A DNA stretch of 64,000 bases from Acidobacteriota bacterium (GCA_018000455.1 JAGNJW010000015.1:56520-120519), one strand, 5' to 3'; numbered from the stretch's first letter, positions 55,028 through 63,874 are shown. Notes: generated by a model from the letters alone, not told the origin. Made by a program: numbers and translations.

Positions 55028-56361
55028 CTGACCACGGCGCGGTCGGTCGCCTCGAGCGCCTTGTCGATGATGGCGAACGCTTCGCGTAGCTCGGCCTCGG
55101 TCACCGTCAGTGGCGGATTCGTGAAGAACGTGTGCCAGCGGACGAACGTGTAGAGGCCGTCCTGCCGGAACTGCTTGCCAAGCGCAGCCATCTCGGGCGA
55201 ACTGCCGGCCATTGGCGCCATCGGCTCCATGGTCGTGCGGTTGCGCGTGAGCTCGATGATGCCGAAGAGTCCGATGTTACGTACCGCACCTACCGACGGG
55301 TGCTTCGCGGCCAACTCCTGGTGCAGTTGGCCCATCACGACGCCCATCTTCGCGGCGTTCTCGATCAGGCCTTCGTCCTCGTAGACCTTGATCGTGGCCA
55401 GAGCCGTGGCACAGCCGAGCGGATGGCTGTTGTAGGTGAGGCCGCCGTTGAAGGCCTTGTCCTTGAAATGGTCGGCGATGGCCCGGCGCATGCCGACCGC
55501 GCCGAGCGGCACGTAGGCGCTCGTCAGGCCCTTGGCCATGGTCATGAGATCCGGCACGACGTTCCAATGGTCCACGCCGAACCACTTGCCCGTGCGACCG
55601 AAGCCGGCCATGACCTCGTCGCAGATCATCAGGATGCCGTGCTTGTCGCACAGCGCACGCACGCCCTGCAGGTAACCGTCGGGCGGCACGATGATGCCGT
55701 TGGTGCCGCTGATCGTCTCGAGGATGAAGGCAGCGATGTGCTTCGGCCCCTCGAGCTCGATCACCTCCTCCAGGTAGCGCAGTGCCTGTTCCGCCGTGTC
55801 CCAGCCGCGCTGCATGCCGTGATAGGGATCGAGCACATGGACCACGCCCGGGATGCCCGGCTCGGCCGCCCAGCGGCGCGGATCGCCGGTGAGAGTGAGG
55901 CTGCCGGCCGTGCCGCCGTGGTACGAGCGGTAGCGCGCCAGGATCTTGTGGCGTCCGGTCACGGCCCGCGCGATCCGGATGGCGTTCTCGTTGCACTCGG
56001 CGCCGCCGTTGGTGAAGAAGAAGACGTCCATGTCGCCGGGCGTGATCTCGGCCAGCTTGGCGCCGAGCCGGGCCCGTGCCTCGCTGGCCATGAACGGGTT
56101 GGTGTAGGCGAGTGCCGCCGCCTGATCCTGAATCGCCTTGATGATGGCAGGATGTCCGTGACCGGCATTGACGCACATCAACTGGCTGTTGAAGTCGATG
56201 TAGCGCTTCCCTTCCGGGGTCCAGAAGTGCACGCCCTGGGCACGCGCCACGGGAATCGGATCGACGGCGCCCTGCGCCGACCATTCGTAAAGACTGTGCT
56301 GACGGCACAGCGCCACCATCTCTGCTCCGGTCATTCCCGGCGTAGTCACGGCCTGGTTCAT
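55024..56361 (-). CDS. Class III PLP-dependent aminotransferase
   Basis: The 445-residue fold-type I omega-transaminase has the glycine turn FFFTNGGAECNENAI, the PLP-contact Asp in LMICDEVMAGFGRTGKWF, and the Schiff-base Lys in TMAKGLTSAYVPLGAV. The sequence is closest in style to taurine/beta-alanine pyruvate or 2-oxoglutarate aminotransferases, with the substrate not determinable. GGGAGAG precedes the ATG at 56361. Divergent from the diguanylate cyclase gene. Confidence 0.92.
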   Translation of the reverse strand: MNQAVTTPGMTGAEMVALCRQHSLYEWSAQGAVDPIPVARAQGVHFWTPEGKRYIDFNSQLMCVNAGHGHPAIIKAIQDQAAALAYTNPFMASEARARLGAKLAEITPGDMDVFFFTNGGAECNENAIRIARAVTGRHKILARYRSYHGGTAGSLTLTGDPRRWAAEPGIPGVVHVLDPYHGMQRGWDTAEQALRYLEEVIELEGPKHIAAFILETISGTNGIIVPPDGYLQGVRALCDKHGILMICDEVMAGFGRTGKWFGVDHWNVVPDLMTMAKGLTSAYVPLGAVGMRRAIADHFKDKAFNGGLTYNSHPLGCATALATIKVYEDEGLIENAAKMGVVMGQLHQELAAKHPSVGAVRNIGLFGIIELTRNRTTMEPMAPMAGSSPEMAALGKQFRQDGLYTFVRWHTFFTNPPLTVTEAELREAFAIIDKALEATDRAVVS

Positions 56362-56448
56362 CGCATCTCTCCCGCGCGGGGCACCCGCTGCTGACATCAG
56401 CACAGCATACCAGCCCCTCCCGGCAGAGCACGAGGAGGCTGCACCGGG

Positions 56449-57972
56449 ATGTCGCTGCACTGGTGGCAGGAACGCGATACGATCGCCGACGGCCCGATGT
56501 ATCTCGCGATTCTGACCGCCTCCGGCCTCGTCTCGGTCGCCCTCGCCCGGATGGCGTGGCGGAACCGCCGCCAACCCGGCTTCGCGCATTTCGCCGCGAT
56601 GGAACTGGCCACGGCCTGGTGGATCGTCTGCTATCTCGGCGAGCAGCTCGACCCACTACGAGCACCGATGTGGTTCGCGTTGAAGTTCCCGGCGATCGGC
56701 GCCATCTCCCCTGCCTGGCTCCTGTTCACGCTGCACCAGATGGGCGAAGGGCCGCGCTCCAGGGCTGCCTGGTTCGCCTACCTGTGGCCGGCGCTGCTGC
56801 TGCCCATCGTCTGGACCAACGACCAGCACCGCCTGTTCTTCGCCGAGGTCGTGCAGCGCGAAGAGCTGAGGGTCGTGAACGGCCCGCTCTTCCCGTTGCA
56901 CCTCGCGCTCAGCTACACGTTCTTCCTCGTTGCCGCCGCCCTGCTGCTGCGCGACTGGCGACGGCGAGGCAGCGTACGAAGCGGCCTGCTCTTCCTCGGT
57001 GGTCTCATCCCGTTTGCCGGCAACGTGCTCAACGAGTTGGGAAAAGCCGCGCCGGCCGTCGGCCATTACGTCACCTACAATCCGACGCTGCCTGGCTTCG
57101 CCTTCGGCGCCGTCTTCATCGGCTGGGCAGCCCTGCGCTACCAGCTGCTCGACCCGCGGCCGCTGGCGCGCGATGCGCTGTTCGATTCGATGCCGGAAGC
57201 CGTGGTGGTCTTGAACGAGAACGATGTGATCGTCGACCTCAACGGATCGGCAGCGGAGATGCTCGGACGCCCCGAACGCGACGTGCTGAGCCTGCCATGG
57301 GCGGAGGTCTTCAGGGCGCCGGAGTGGCGGGCGATCCCGCACGGGCCCGAGAACACCGTCGAGCGCGAGTGGACGCGCGGTCCTACCCCCAAGTGGCTCG
57401 AGATCCAGCGAAACAACCTGTGGGACGCGCGTGGACATTCGATCGGGCTGCTCATCGTGGCCAGGGATGTGACATCCCGTAAGCACTTCGAGCAGGAGCT
57501 GCGCGCGCAAAGCTATCGCGATCGTCTCACCGGCCTCTCGAACCGCCGCTACTTCGATGATGAGGCCGCGCGTCTGCAGGCGAGCCGCGAGTTCCCGGTG
57601 GCCGTGTTCGCCTTCGACCTCGACGGACTGAAGCAGGTGAACGACCGCGACGGCCATGCCGCCGGCGACATGTTGCTGCAGGCGATGGCGTCGTTCCTGG
57701 CGCAGTTCTTCCGCGCCGGCGACCGCGTGATCCGCCAGGGCGGCGACGAGTTCGTGGTGCTGCTGCCCTCGACGAGCGCTGACGAGGCGGAACGCATCCG
57801 CACACGCATGGCTGCGGCGCTCGCGCAGTTCAACAGCGACCGTACCCTGCCGCTGCGCTTCTCCACCGGCGTCTCGGTGGTCGCCAAAGCCGGTGACTGG
57901 GCCAGCGCCATGAAACGCGCCGACGAACGGCTGTACGAAGGCAAGCGCGAGGCCAGTGCGGTTCCGGTATAG
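56449..57972 (+). CDS. Membrane diguanylate cyclase: 7TM, PAS, GGDEF
   Basis: The 507-residue protein has an N-terminal seven-helix membrane domain of the histidine-kinase 7TM type (~20-235), a PAS domain (~240-360) and a GGDEF domain (~375-505). The active motif GGDEF is at about 431-435, so c-di-GMP synthesis is expected. RAGD five residues upstream is the RxxD inhibitory site for product feedback. The 7TM part probably senses a membrane or periplasmic signal. Its stop overlaps the -10 of the next gene. Confidence 0.93.
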   Translation: MSLHWWQERDTIADGPMYLAILTASGLVSVALARMAWRNRRQPGFAHFAAMELATAWWIVCYLGEQLDPLRAPMWFALKFPAIGAISPAWLLFTLHQMGEGPRSRAAWFAYLWPALLLPIVWTNDQHRLFFAEVVQREELRVVNGPLFPLHLALSYTFFLVAAALLLRDWRRRGSVRSGLLFLGGLIPFAGNVLNELGKAAPAVGHYVTYNPTLPGFAFGAVFIGWAALRYQLLDPRPLARDALFDSMPEAVVVLNENDVIVDLNGSAAEMLGRPERDVLSLPWAEVFRAPEWRAIPHGPENTVEREWTRGPTPKWLEIQRNNLWDARGHSIGLLIVARDVTSRKHFEQELRAQSYRDRLTGLSNRRYFDDEAARLQASREFPVAVFAFDLDGLKQVNDRDGHAAGDMLLQAMASFLAQFFRAGDRVIRQGGDEFVVLLPSTSADEAERIRTRMAAALAQFNSDRTLPLRFSTGVSVVAKAGDWASAMKRADERLYEGKREASAVPV

Positions 57973-57973
57973 T
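57968..57973 (+). promoter_or_regulatory. -10 hexamer of a probably leaderless thermonuclease mRNA
   Basis: TATAGT contains the stop codon of the diguanylate cyclase and ends six bases before the ATG at 57980. Confidence 0.4.
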
Positions 57974-57979
57974 CGCCGG

Positions 57980-58453
57980 ATGCTCGAGTTCCGCGCCGGC
58001 GTCCGGATGGCGTCTCTCGCGATAGCCATCGCCGTGGCGCTGCCAGGCGACGCCACCGCGCAGCGCGTACGACAGGTCATCGACGGCGACACGATCACGG
58101 TATCGGGCGTGGGCGTGGTGCGGCTCATCGGCGTCGACGCCCCGGAGAAGACGGGCGGCTACCGTCAGTCGGAACCTTACGGCGACGCCGCCACGGCGTT
58201 CATGAAACGGCTGGTCGAGGGCCAGGTCGTGACGCTCGAGTATGACGGCCCGCGCAAAGACCAATACAACCGTACGCTGGCCTACGTCTTCCTGCCTGAC
58301 GGACGCCTCGTCAATGTGGAGATGATCCGCGCCGGGTGGGCCGAGACGTACCGTCGCTTCGAGTACCACCGCAAGCCCGCGTTCTTCGCCGCCGAACGCG
58401 AAGCCAAGGACGCCAGGCGCGGGATGTGGGCGAAGCGCCAGCCTCGGAATTGA
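57980..58453 (+). CDS. Exported thermonuclease-family (SNase) protein
   Basis: The 157-residue protein has a signal peptide and an SNase-like OB fold. Metal and catalytic motifs are RVRQVIDGDTITV, VVRLIGVDAPEK and DQYNRTLAYVFLPDG, with NVEMIRAGWAETYRRF at the C-terminus. It hydrolyses DNA or RNA outside the cytoplasm. The ATG at 57980 is chosen because a -10-like TATAGT ends six bases upstream. GTG 57956 and ATG 58007 are alternatives. Confidence 0.9.
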   Translation: MLEFRAGVRMASLAIAIAVALPGDATAQRVRQVIDGDTITVSGVGVVRLIGVDAPEKTGGYRQSEPYGDAATAFMKRLVEGQVVTLEYDGPRKDQYNRTLAYVFLPDGRLVNVEMIRAGWAETYRRFEYHRKPAFFAAEREAKDARRGMWAKRQPRN

Positions 58454-58482
58454 CGCGTGAGAGCGGTGGTGGGACGTTCTCG

Positions 58483-58512
58483 TTGCCCAAGCGGAAGGCC
58501 CGATGCTATAGT
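58483..58512 (+). promoter_or_regulatory. Promoter of tRNA-Lys
   Basis: TTGCCC at 58483-58488 and an extended TGC-TATAGT at 58507-58512 are separated by 18 bp, a good sigma-70-type match, 80 bases before the tRNA. Confidence 0.5.
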
Positions 58513-58592
58513 TCGAGTTTGCCAGTCGCGGCACGGCGTTCGCCGTACGCGACCAGCGAGCGGTGACAGCCTCAAGGCCGTCACACTCCCCT

Positions 58593-58668
58593 GGGCCCGT
58601 AGCTCAACTGGCAGAGCAGCAGACTCTTAATCTGTTGGTTGTAGGTTCGATTCCTACCGGGCTCACCA
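58593..58668 (+). tRNA. tRNA-Lys (anticodon CTT), integration site of a mobile element
   Basis: The 76-base cloverleaf has acceptor GGGCCCG / CGGGCTC with one G-U pair and encoded CCA. The anticodon arm is GCAGA-CTCTTAA-TCTGT, giving CTT. The convergent recombinase frame reads antisense into its 3' part, so this gene marks the left end of the element. Confidence 0.97.
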
Positions 58669-60391
58669 CTCTTTCATCAGCGCCCGCAGATGGCGCCAAG
58701 TAGTTGAAAAGTGGTGCGGTTACGGCGGTTCGATTGAATCGATTTCCGTCGTACGCGATCCCTTCCGGAAAGAACAGCGCCTGCAGCCGCTGCTTGTAGT
58801 CCAGCGACGCCTGCACCCACAAGTCTGACGCGCGCGGCAGAATGCGTTCTGCGAACGCCAGGATGCCCTGTACGTCGAGTTCGTCGGTGGCATCGGCGTG
58901 GTGGTCGATCTGGGCGAGCGTCATCTCCTCGCGCAGCCTGTCGCGTTGGCGCTCGTAGCTCGTGCTATCGATCGACTGCGCGAACAGAAACGCTTCGTCC
59001 AGTCGATCGAGTTTCTGCTGGATCGCCGTGACGCGCTTCGCCTGCTCCTCGGTCCGGTCCTTGGCCTCGGCCCGGCGCTGCTCCCATACGAACAGGATCC
59101 GGTCCGTGACCAGGCGCATGTAACCGGCCGTGGGCTGCAAGAGCGCCAGTTCGTCGGCGAACGCGCCCTCCAGCGCCGCCTTACTCACGTTCACGGCACG
59201 GCATTGGCGCTGGCAGTGGTAGTACGCATAGCGGCCAGTGCGCCCTTTCGACCAGCTGCCGGTCAGGGGACGATTGCAGGTCTCGCACCGGACGAAGGCC
59301 CGTAGCGGGAAGTCCGGATGATTGCGTTGGCGCGGGCCGGTCACCGCCACGCGGCCGTCGAGGACGGCCTGCGCGCGGTAGAACGTGGCCTCGTCCACTA
59401 GCGCCTCGAAGTCGCCCACCGTGGACACGCCGAAGTCCGGGCTTTCGACCTTGCCGATGTAGATCGGGTTCCGCATCATCTGCGCGAAGCTCTGTGGCGT
59501 GAGCCTTAATCCGCGGCGGCTACGCAGCCCTGCCTCAGTCGCGCGGGCGATGATCTCTTGCTTGGTGAATCGCGCCGACGCCAGGTCTTCGAACGCGCGT
59601 CGCACGAGCGGCCCGCGCTCCGGGTCGAGCACCAGGCTCTTGCCAATCGCCCTGGGGGCATTCAGATAACCCAGTGGTGCGGTGAACGTCCACCGGCCCA
59701 GTTCGAGCGCCGCCCGCATGCCCGCGCGCGTCCTATCGGAACGACAGTCGTTGTCGAACTGCGCGAAGGCCGCGAGCACGCCTTCCATCAGCTTGCCGGT
59801 GGACGTGTCGTCGATGGGCTCGGTGGCCGAGCGCAGCGAGATGCCGAGCGACTTCAGGTGTGCGTGGAGCGCGAAGTGGTCGTACTTCTCCCGCGCGAAC
59901 CGCGTGAGGTTGTACACGACCACGAAGTGCACCTTGCCTTTGTGCGTCCGGCAGTACTTCAGCAGCTGCTGGAGCTGGCTGCGATCCGTGGTCTTCGCGC
60001 TCTCGCCTTCCTCGTGGAAGCGCGCGACCACCTCGTAGCCCTGACGGCGGCAGTACTCTTCGCAGGCACGCAGCTGCGTCGGCAGACTGAGGTTCTCGGT
60101 CTGCTCCTTCGTACTCACGCGCACGTAGATCACCGCGCCGACCATGGGCGGCAGCATAGATCCAACCGTGGCCTCTCGCAAGACGCGTGCGGTCGACACA
60201 GTCGGATACGCCGGATTGCGGCGGTTCGCGGCGAAGATCTCGACCACGAGATGCGCCATCGTTTCGGCATGGCCACGAATCCGGGCGATCTCGTGATCCG
60301 ACAGCGTGACGGCCTCGTCGCCGAGCAGTTCCCGGCAGCGCGCGATCGTGATCACATCCGGCCCGTCTTCCCGACGTTCAAGGACGTCCAT
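58604..60391 (-). CDS. Large serine recombinase with N-terminal extension
   Basis: The 595-residue protein has a resolvase domain with catalytic Ser93 in VIYVRVSTKEQ, plus YNLTRFAREKYDHFALH. The recombinase domain comes next, followed by a zinc ribbon (RCETCNRPL ... CQRQC) and a coiled coil (~470-520). About 78 residues precede the usual start, including TIARCRELLGDEAVTLSDHEIARIRGHAE. GGGGGAG before ATG 60391 supports this long form, with 60157 or 60145 as alternatives. The last ~20 codons (SPVGIEPTTNRLRV) are antisense to tRNA-Lys, so the true C-terminus may differ in the free element. Confidence 0.88.
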   Translation of the reverse strand: MDVLERREDGPDVITIARCRELLGDEAVTLSDHEIARIRGHAETMAHLVVEIFAANRRNPAYPTVSTARVLREATVGSMLPPMVGAVIYVRVSTKEQTENLSLPTQLRACEEYCRRQGYEVVARFHEEGESAKTTDRSQLQQLLKYCRTHKGKVHFVVVYNLTRFAREKYDHFALHAHLKSLGISLRSATEPIDDTSTGKLMEGVLAAFAQFDNDCRSDRTRAGMRAALELGRWTFTAPLGYLNAPRAIGKSLVLDPERGPLVRRAFEDLASARFTKQEIIARATEAGLRSRRGLRLTPQSFAQMMRNPIYIGKVESPDFGVSTVGDFEALVDEATFYRAQAVLDGRVAVTGPRQRNHPDFPLRAFVRCETCNRPLTGSWSKGRTGRYAYYHCQRQCRAVNVSKAALEGAFADELALLQPTAGYMRLVTDRILFVWEQRRAEAKDRTEEQAKRVTAIQQKLDRLDEAFLFAQSIDSTSYERQRDRLREEMTLAQIDHHADATDELDVQGILAFAERILPRASDLWVQASLDYKQRLQALFFPEGIAYDGNRFNRTAVTAPLFNYLAPSAGADERVVSPVGIEPTTNRLRVCCSAS

Positions 60392-60521
60392 GGCACTCCC
60401 CCGCTGAGTGTTCCCAATCGATGCGTGTGGGGTGGGAATCGCGCGCTCCAGCGCGCCAGGGCTGAAGCCTGGCGTGCCGTGTCCGTGGAGCGCGGATGCG
60501 GGCCATGAAGCCGACATCGAA

Positions 60522-60547
60522 CCGCGGGGAGCGTGTGCTCCCCGCGG
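60522..60547. repeat. 11-bp perfect hairpin upstream of the recombinase
   Basis: CCGCGGGGAGC pairs with GCTCCCCGCGG around loop GTGT. No T tract on either side. Confidence 0.7.
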
Positions 60548-60951
60548 CGACGGGGGCGCGAGATGCGCGACCGTCACACTTCTGGGCGTGCACCGAGGCA
60601 GGGACCATATGCGCCTCGATGCACGCCACGCGCTGTGACACCAGGTCTGCACGACGAGGCGCCGACGCGCGTTCGCGATCGCCAGTCCGATGTGCGCTGC
60701 GTGCACAACGGCATGACGCGCAGCAACCGGAGGCGATGTCGTTGGGAATGCGCTTGAATCGTGCCCTGGAGGCAACGACCGGAAACGCGCTCCGTGGCAC
60801 TGAGTGCGACACGGAGGATGTGCCGAGCGGCACAGACGCGACAGGGTCAATCTACGCCTGAGGCAGGCGCGTCGTCAATCCCGGTCTGTGACCCTGCTGA
60901 ACATCCACCACGGCGACCATCGCGTAAGTGCCCAACCGTGCCGCGCGCAGG

Positions 60952-61016
60952 CGCCGTCCATGCCCGCAGGCCCCGCCGTCGGCGGGGGCGGAGCGCAGCG
61001 ACGCGCATGGACGGCG
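60952..61016. repeat. Nested hairpin pair
   Basis: A 12-bp stem (60952-60963 with 61005-61016) encloses an 8-bp stem (60971-60978 with 60980-60987). Confidence 0.6.
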
Positions 61017-61146
61017 ACGAGCACGGCGCGACACTCGGTGGCGCGATGGTCGGCGGCCCGCACACCACGCGCATGTGGTGCACGTGGGCGGCGCAATTGT
61101 CCTGTAAGAACACGCGTCCCCAGGCTGCGACACAAGACACAGACAG

Positions 61147-61222
61147 CCATGGCGTGAACGACCCCCGCAGGGTGGCCTGGGGCCACCCCTCGGGCACGGC
61201 AGGGGGGTCGTTCACGCCATGG
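61147..61222. repeat. 20-bp perfect inverted repeats flanking an inner hairpin
   Basis: 61147-61166 and 61203-61222 are exact reverse complements of 20 bases. The 36-base spacer contains a GGGTGGC / GCCACCC stem. It can form a cruciform and resembles a recombination, transfer or replication site more than a terminator. Confidence 0.7.
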
Positions 61223-61338
61223 TCGGCGTACAGGACGCAGGACTCTTGTCAGTCTCACGGGCGGCAGACAGCGCCGCCCGACCGATCGCTCGGACGTAGT
61301 AACCCACGCGCTGCCAGTGCGATGCACGCGCTGAATGG

Positions 61339-62475
61339 TCATGGCGCGACCTGAGGCGGAGGGGCCTCGCCGCCGACGCCCGTTGCCGAAGGGGGGCCAA
61401 CCTCCGACGTTTCGCACTTGTCCCCCCGACGCGCCCCCGGCCGCTGGCCGATCAGGCCGGCGCACTGCAGATACTGGTGCGGCAGGTCTTGATACTCTAG
61501 CCGGCCGTCGCGCCGGTCCACGGCATCGCGCAGATAGGGCGACGGCGCCGTCCAGAGGGCCTCCATCCCTTGGCGTTGCCAGGCCCGGTAGAGGGCCCGC
61601 ACCCGCGTCGCGCCACTCTGCCGGAAGGCCTTGGCAAGGTAGCGATCCTCAGGTGCCGACAGATGTCGGCCCGTCCGCTGGCACTCGGCGAAATACTCCC
61701 CCAACCAGGTCGCCAAGGATGGGTCAAGCGGACGCGTGCACTGGTCGAGGAAGGCGGCGCGGTGCACGGCCTTGGCGGTCGTGAGGCGGCGCGGCATGAG
61801 CAGTCGGAGCGTCCATTGCGGACAGGCCATGAGCGTCTGCGCATGGTCCAGCAAGAACTGCCGAAACTGCCACGGCAGGGCGCCCGTGACCAGGTAGAGG
61901 AAGACGTGCCGACGGAAACCGTCCTTCTCCACGCCGATGGGCAGCTTGTGCGGGAAGAACCGCCGGACGGCGTCCCCACCAGTGCCGTAACTGACCAGCG
62001 GATAGGTCTCCTTCCTGGGCGGGCTGTCGAGGGCCGTGTCGAAGTAGTGGACCTTGTCGCGCTCGGTGCCCAGCCAGTAATACCGGTCGTCAGCGAGCAC
62101 GGCATCGAGCACCATCAGGCGTGCGATCAGCCGGCCTAGGGTCGCCGGCTTGCGATGTCGGTTGTCGGGCTCGCCGATGGCCTCGTAGAGCGGCTTGAAC
62201 TGCACGTGATACAGCCGGCCCCGTCGGACGGAGCCGGGCGTGATCGGCGTCACGAACCCGCGCCGGATGAGCCGCGCGACGAAGTCGTGGCTCTTCTGGC
62301 CGTGCACAATGCCCGCGAACTGGCAGTACTGCCGCTCAAGAAAGACGCCGGAGAACACGAGGACGTGCGTCAGGAAGCGGGCTTGGCGCTCGGTCACGCC
62401 GAACGCCTGGACAGCGGCGACGCGGGCCGGGCGCACGCTGGCGTAGTCGGAGAACGGGATGCAGCGCGCGCTCAT
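61339..62475 (-). CDS. Winged-helix protein of replication-relaxation type
   Basis: The 378-residue protein has an N-terminal winged-helix region (TERQARFLTHVLVFSGVFLE ... VARLIRRGFVTPI) typical of replication-relaxation / MobC-like proteins of integrative elements. A wing-like segment (RRGRLYHVQFKPLYEAIGE), an aromatic middle part and a charged, Gly/Pro-rich C-terminus follow. No nuclease or ATPase motif is clear. Its first codon overlaps the last bases of the upstream gene by four bases (ATGA), so the two are translated together. The exact function is unknown. DNA binding at the nearby repeats is plausible. Confidence 0.7.
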   Translation of the reverse strand: MSARCIPFSDYASVRPARVAAVQAFGVTERQARFLTHVLVFSGVFLERQYCQFAGIVHGQKSHDFVARLIRRGFVTPITPGSVRRGRLYHVQFKPLYEAIGEPDNRHRKPATLGRLIARLMVLDAVLADDRYYWLGTERDKVHYFDTALDSPPRKETYPLVSYGTGGDAVRRFFPHKLPIGVEKDGFRRHVFLYLVTGALPWQFRQFLLDHAQTLMACPQWTLRLLMPRRLTTAKAVHRAAFLDQCTRPLDPSLATWLGEYFAECQRTGRHLSAPEDRYLAKAFRQSGATRVRALYRAWQRQGMEALWTAPSPYLRDAVDRRDGRLEYQDLPHQYLQCAGLIGQRPGARRGDKCETSEVGPPSATGVGGEAPPPQVAP

Positions 62476-63359
62476 GCCAGCAGTTCCTCAGCCAGGCGGA
62501 GATGCCGAGAGCCACCGCGCCCGCCACCCGCGCCGCCGATCCGGAAGCAGCGGAAGCCGCTGGCCGCACGGCTCGCCGCGTGGGCGCCGCGATAGTGCGG
62601 CGTCAGCAGCTCCACGTCTTCGTGCCGCTCGCGGCCGTCAACCTCGTACTCGACCCGGAAGTCGGGGAAGTGCACCTGGTCATCGAAGTACGGGAGGTCG
62701 CGCTGTAGAGCCCAGGCACGAATTTCATCCTGGTCGCGATCGGGCCGGCCGTCGCTCTCGGGGCGGTCGCGGTTGTGGTCCTGCAGGAACGACTGATACT
62801 CGCGCTTCAGGTCCTCTTCGAGCACCACGCGACGCACCTCGGCAGCGCCGTCATGCTGCTCACGGAGGCGCGCCTCCGTGAGCCGGTAGGCCGCGAAGAG
62901 GTGTGAGTCGTGGTGCAGTTCGCGGGCCTTGCCGACACCGGCGTGGAACGCTTGGCCGTCCCCAGCGCCAGAGCGACGATTGGCCTCCAGCAGGTCCAGG
63001 CCGCGTTCCGTCAGCGTCAGGCCCTGCACGTGGTCGCCCAAGGCGACCGTGTGCACCAGGCCGTGCTCGTGCAAGTGCGCCAGGGTGTCTTCCCAGTCTC
63101 TGGAAGCGTCTCGGGGCTCCGCGAGGTCGCGCTCCGGCACGACGCGGAACGCGCCTACCGTGGCCAGCGTCCGGCTGTCGTCGCCGTTGAGTTCGTAGAC
63201 GCGGTCGCGGTCCAACACGACTTCCCGCTCGCGGCCGTGCGGCAGGTCGAGGTCGTGCAGCAAGGCGTTGCGCGGGTCGTCGCTCCGCTCACGGCCCTCG
63301 TACGCGCGGTCGCGGGTCTCGCCGTCACGGTCGCGTGACGTATCTCGGGGATCGAGCAT
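62472..63359 (-). CDS. Mobile-element protein with charged N-terminus, winged helix and PD-(D/E)xK-like end
   Basis: The 295-residue protein starts with an Asp/Arg-rich stretch (DPRDTSRDRDGETRDR). A winged-helix-like part (WEDTLAHLHEHGLVHTVALG ... GLTLTERGLDLLEA) follows. The C-terminal segment FPDFRVEYEVDGRERHEDVEL, then TPHYRGAHAASRAASGF, resembles the nuclease-like fold at the end of replication-relaxation proteins. The Asp and Glu spacing is only suggestive. It is the first gene of the pair with the wHTH gene downstream. Function is unknown. Confidence 0.65.
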   Translation of the reverse strand: MLDPRDTSRDRDGETRDRAYEGRERSDDPRNALLHDLDLPHGREREVVLDRDRVYELNGDDSRTLATVGAFRVVPERDLAEPRDASRDWEDTLAHLHEHGLVHTVALGDHVQGLTLTERGLDLLEANRRSGAGDGQAFHAGVGKARELHHDSHLFAAYRLTEARLREQHDGAAEVRRVVLEEDLKREYQSFLQDHNRDRPESDGRPDRDQDEIRAWALQRDLPYFDDQVHFPDFRVEYEVDGRERHEDVELLTPHYRGAHAASRAASGFRCFRIGGAGGGRGGSRHLRLAEELLA

Positions 63360-63751
63360 GGCTCCTCCTCTCGAACAATCCGTCGGGTTGTGGGGATGGC
63401 CCGGCGGTGTCCGCGAGGGGCGCTCACGTCGCCGTGATCGTCGGACTGAATCCGGGCGTCACGGCGCGGCTATTCTGCGCCAGCGCGCCGGCGCCATTGG
63501 GCGACCGCGCGGCTGGCGACGTCTGACCCTATGTACTCTGGCCACCCTTGGAGCGCAAGCTCCACGGCGGCCTTTAGTCACGACGACCCGGCCTGCACAC
63601 TTCGTGATGCGGTTCCTCGAGCGGTTCGGCCCTCGGAGCGGGCGCCGCTGGAGTCGACCCGGTTCTCAGGGCGCTCGGTTTCACCGCTCGGTGCCCCAGA
63701 CCTTGGGAACCTCAACTCAACGAATTCAGCATCCGACCGTCCAGGCACGCT
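63360..63751. other. Upstream region of the two-gene element module
   Basis: About 390 bases without a supported gene. Short frames overlap in several directions with no convincing ribosome-binding site. It probably contains the promoter of the leftward module. Confidence 0.5.
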
Positions 63752-63874
63752 TCACTCGCTAGAACCGCCGCCAAGATCCAAATGAATGTTTACGTAAACG
63801 ACGAACGCAACAACGGCAACAAGGGCGGCCGCCATCGCCGCCCCGAGAACAACCGCGGCCCGGCCAAGCCACAT
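63752..63874 (-). CDS. Candidate 40-residue single-span membrane peptide
   Basis: On the minus strand an ATG at 63874 opens a frame beginning MWLGRAAVVLGAAMAAALVA. It continues through a hydrophobic VVAFVVYVNI and ends in LGGGSSE before TGA. It has one clear transmembrane helix with a short polar tail. No strong ribosome-binding site precedes it. Small hydrophobic peptides are common in mobile elements, but random high-GC sequence also gives Ala/Val-rich frames. Confidence 0.35.
   Translation of the reverse strand: MWLGRAAVVLGAAMAAALVAVVAFVVYVNIHLDLGGGSSE
63788..63799. promoter_or_regulatory. 12-bp AT-rich palindrome
   Basis: GTTTACGTAAAC is a perfect palindrome in a locally less GC-rich stretch, which makes it a candidate regulator site. 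It lies inside the candidate small peptide frame. Confidence 0.35.

Larger units (their letters stand above)
60392..61338. other. Hairpin-rich non-coding region of the mobile element
   Basis: About 950 bp without a supported gene. The frames present lack ribosome-binding sites and known families. It contains several strong hairpins (for example 60454-60474, 60522-60547, 60952-61016) and the nested inverted repeat at 61147-61222. Candidate attP, oriT, origin or regulatory RNA region. Confidence 0.6.
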
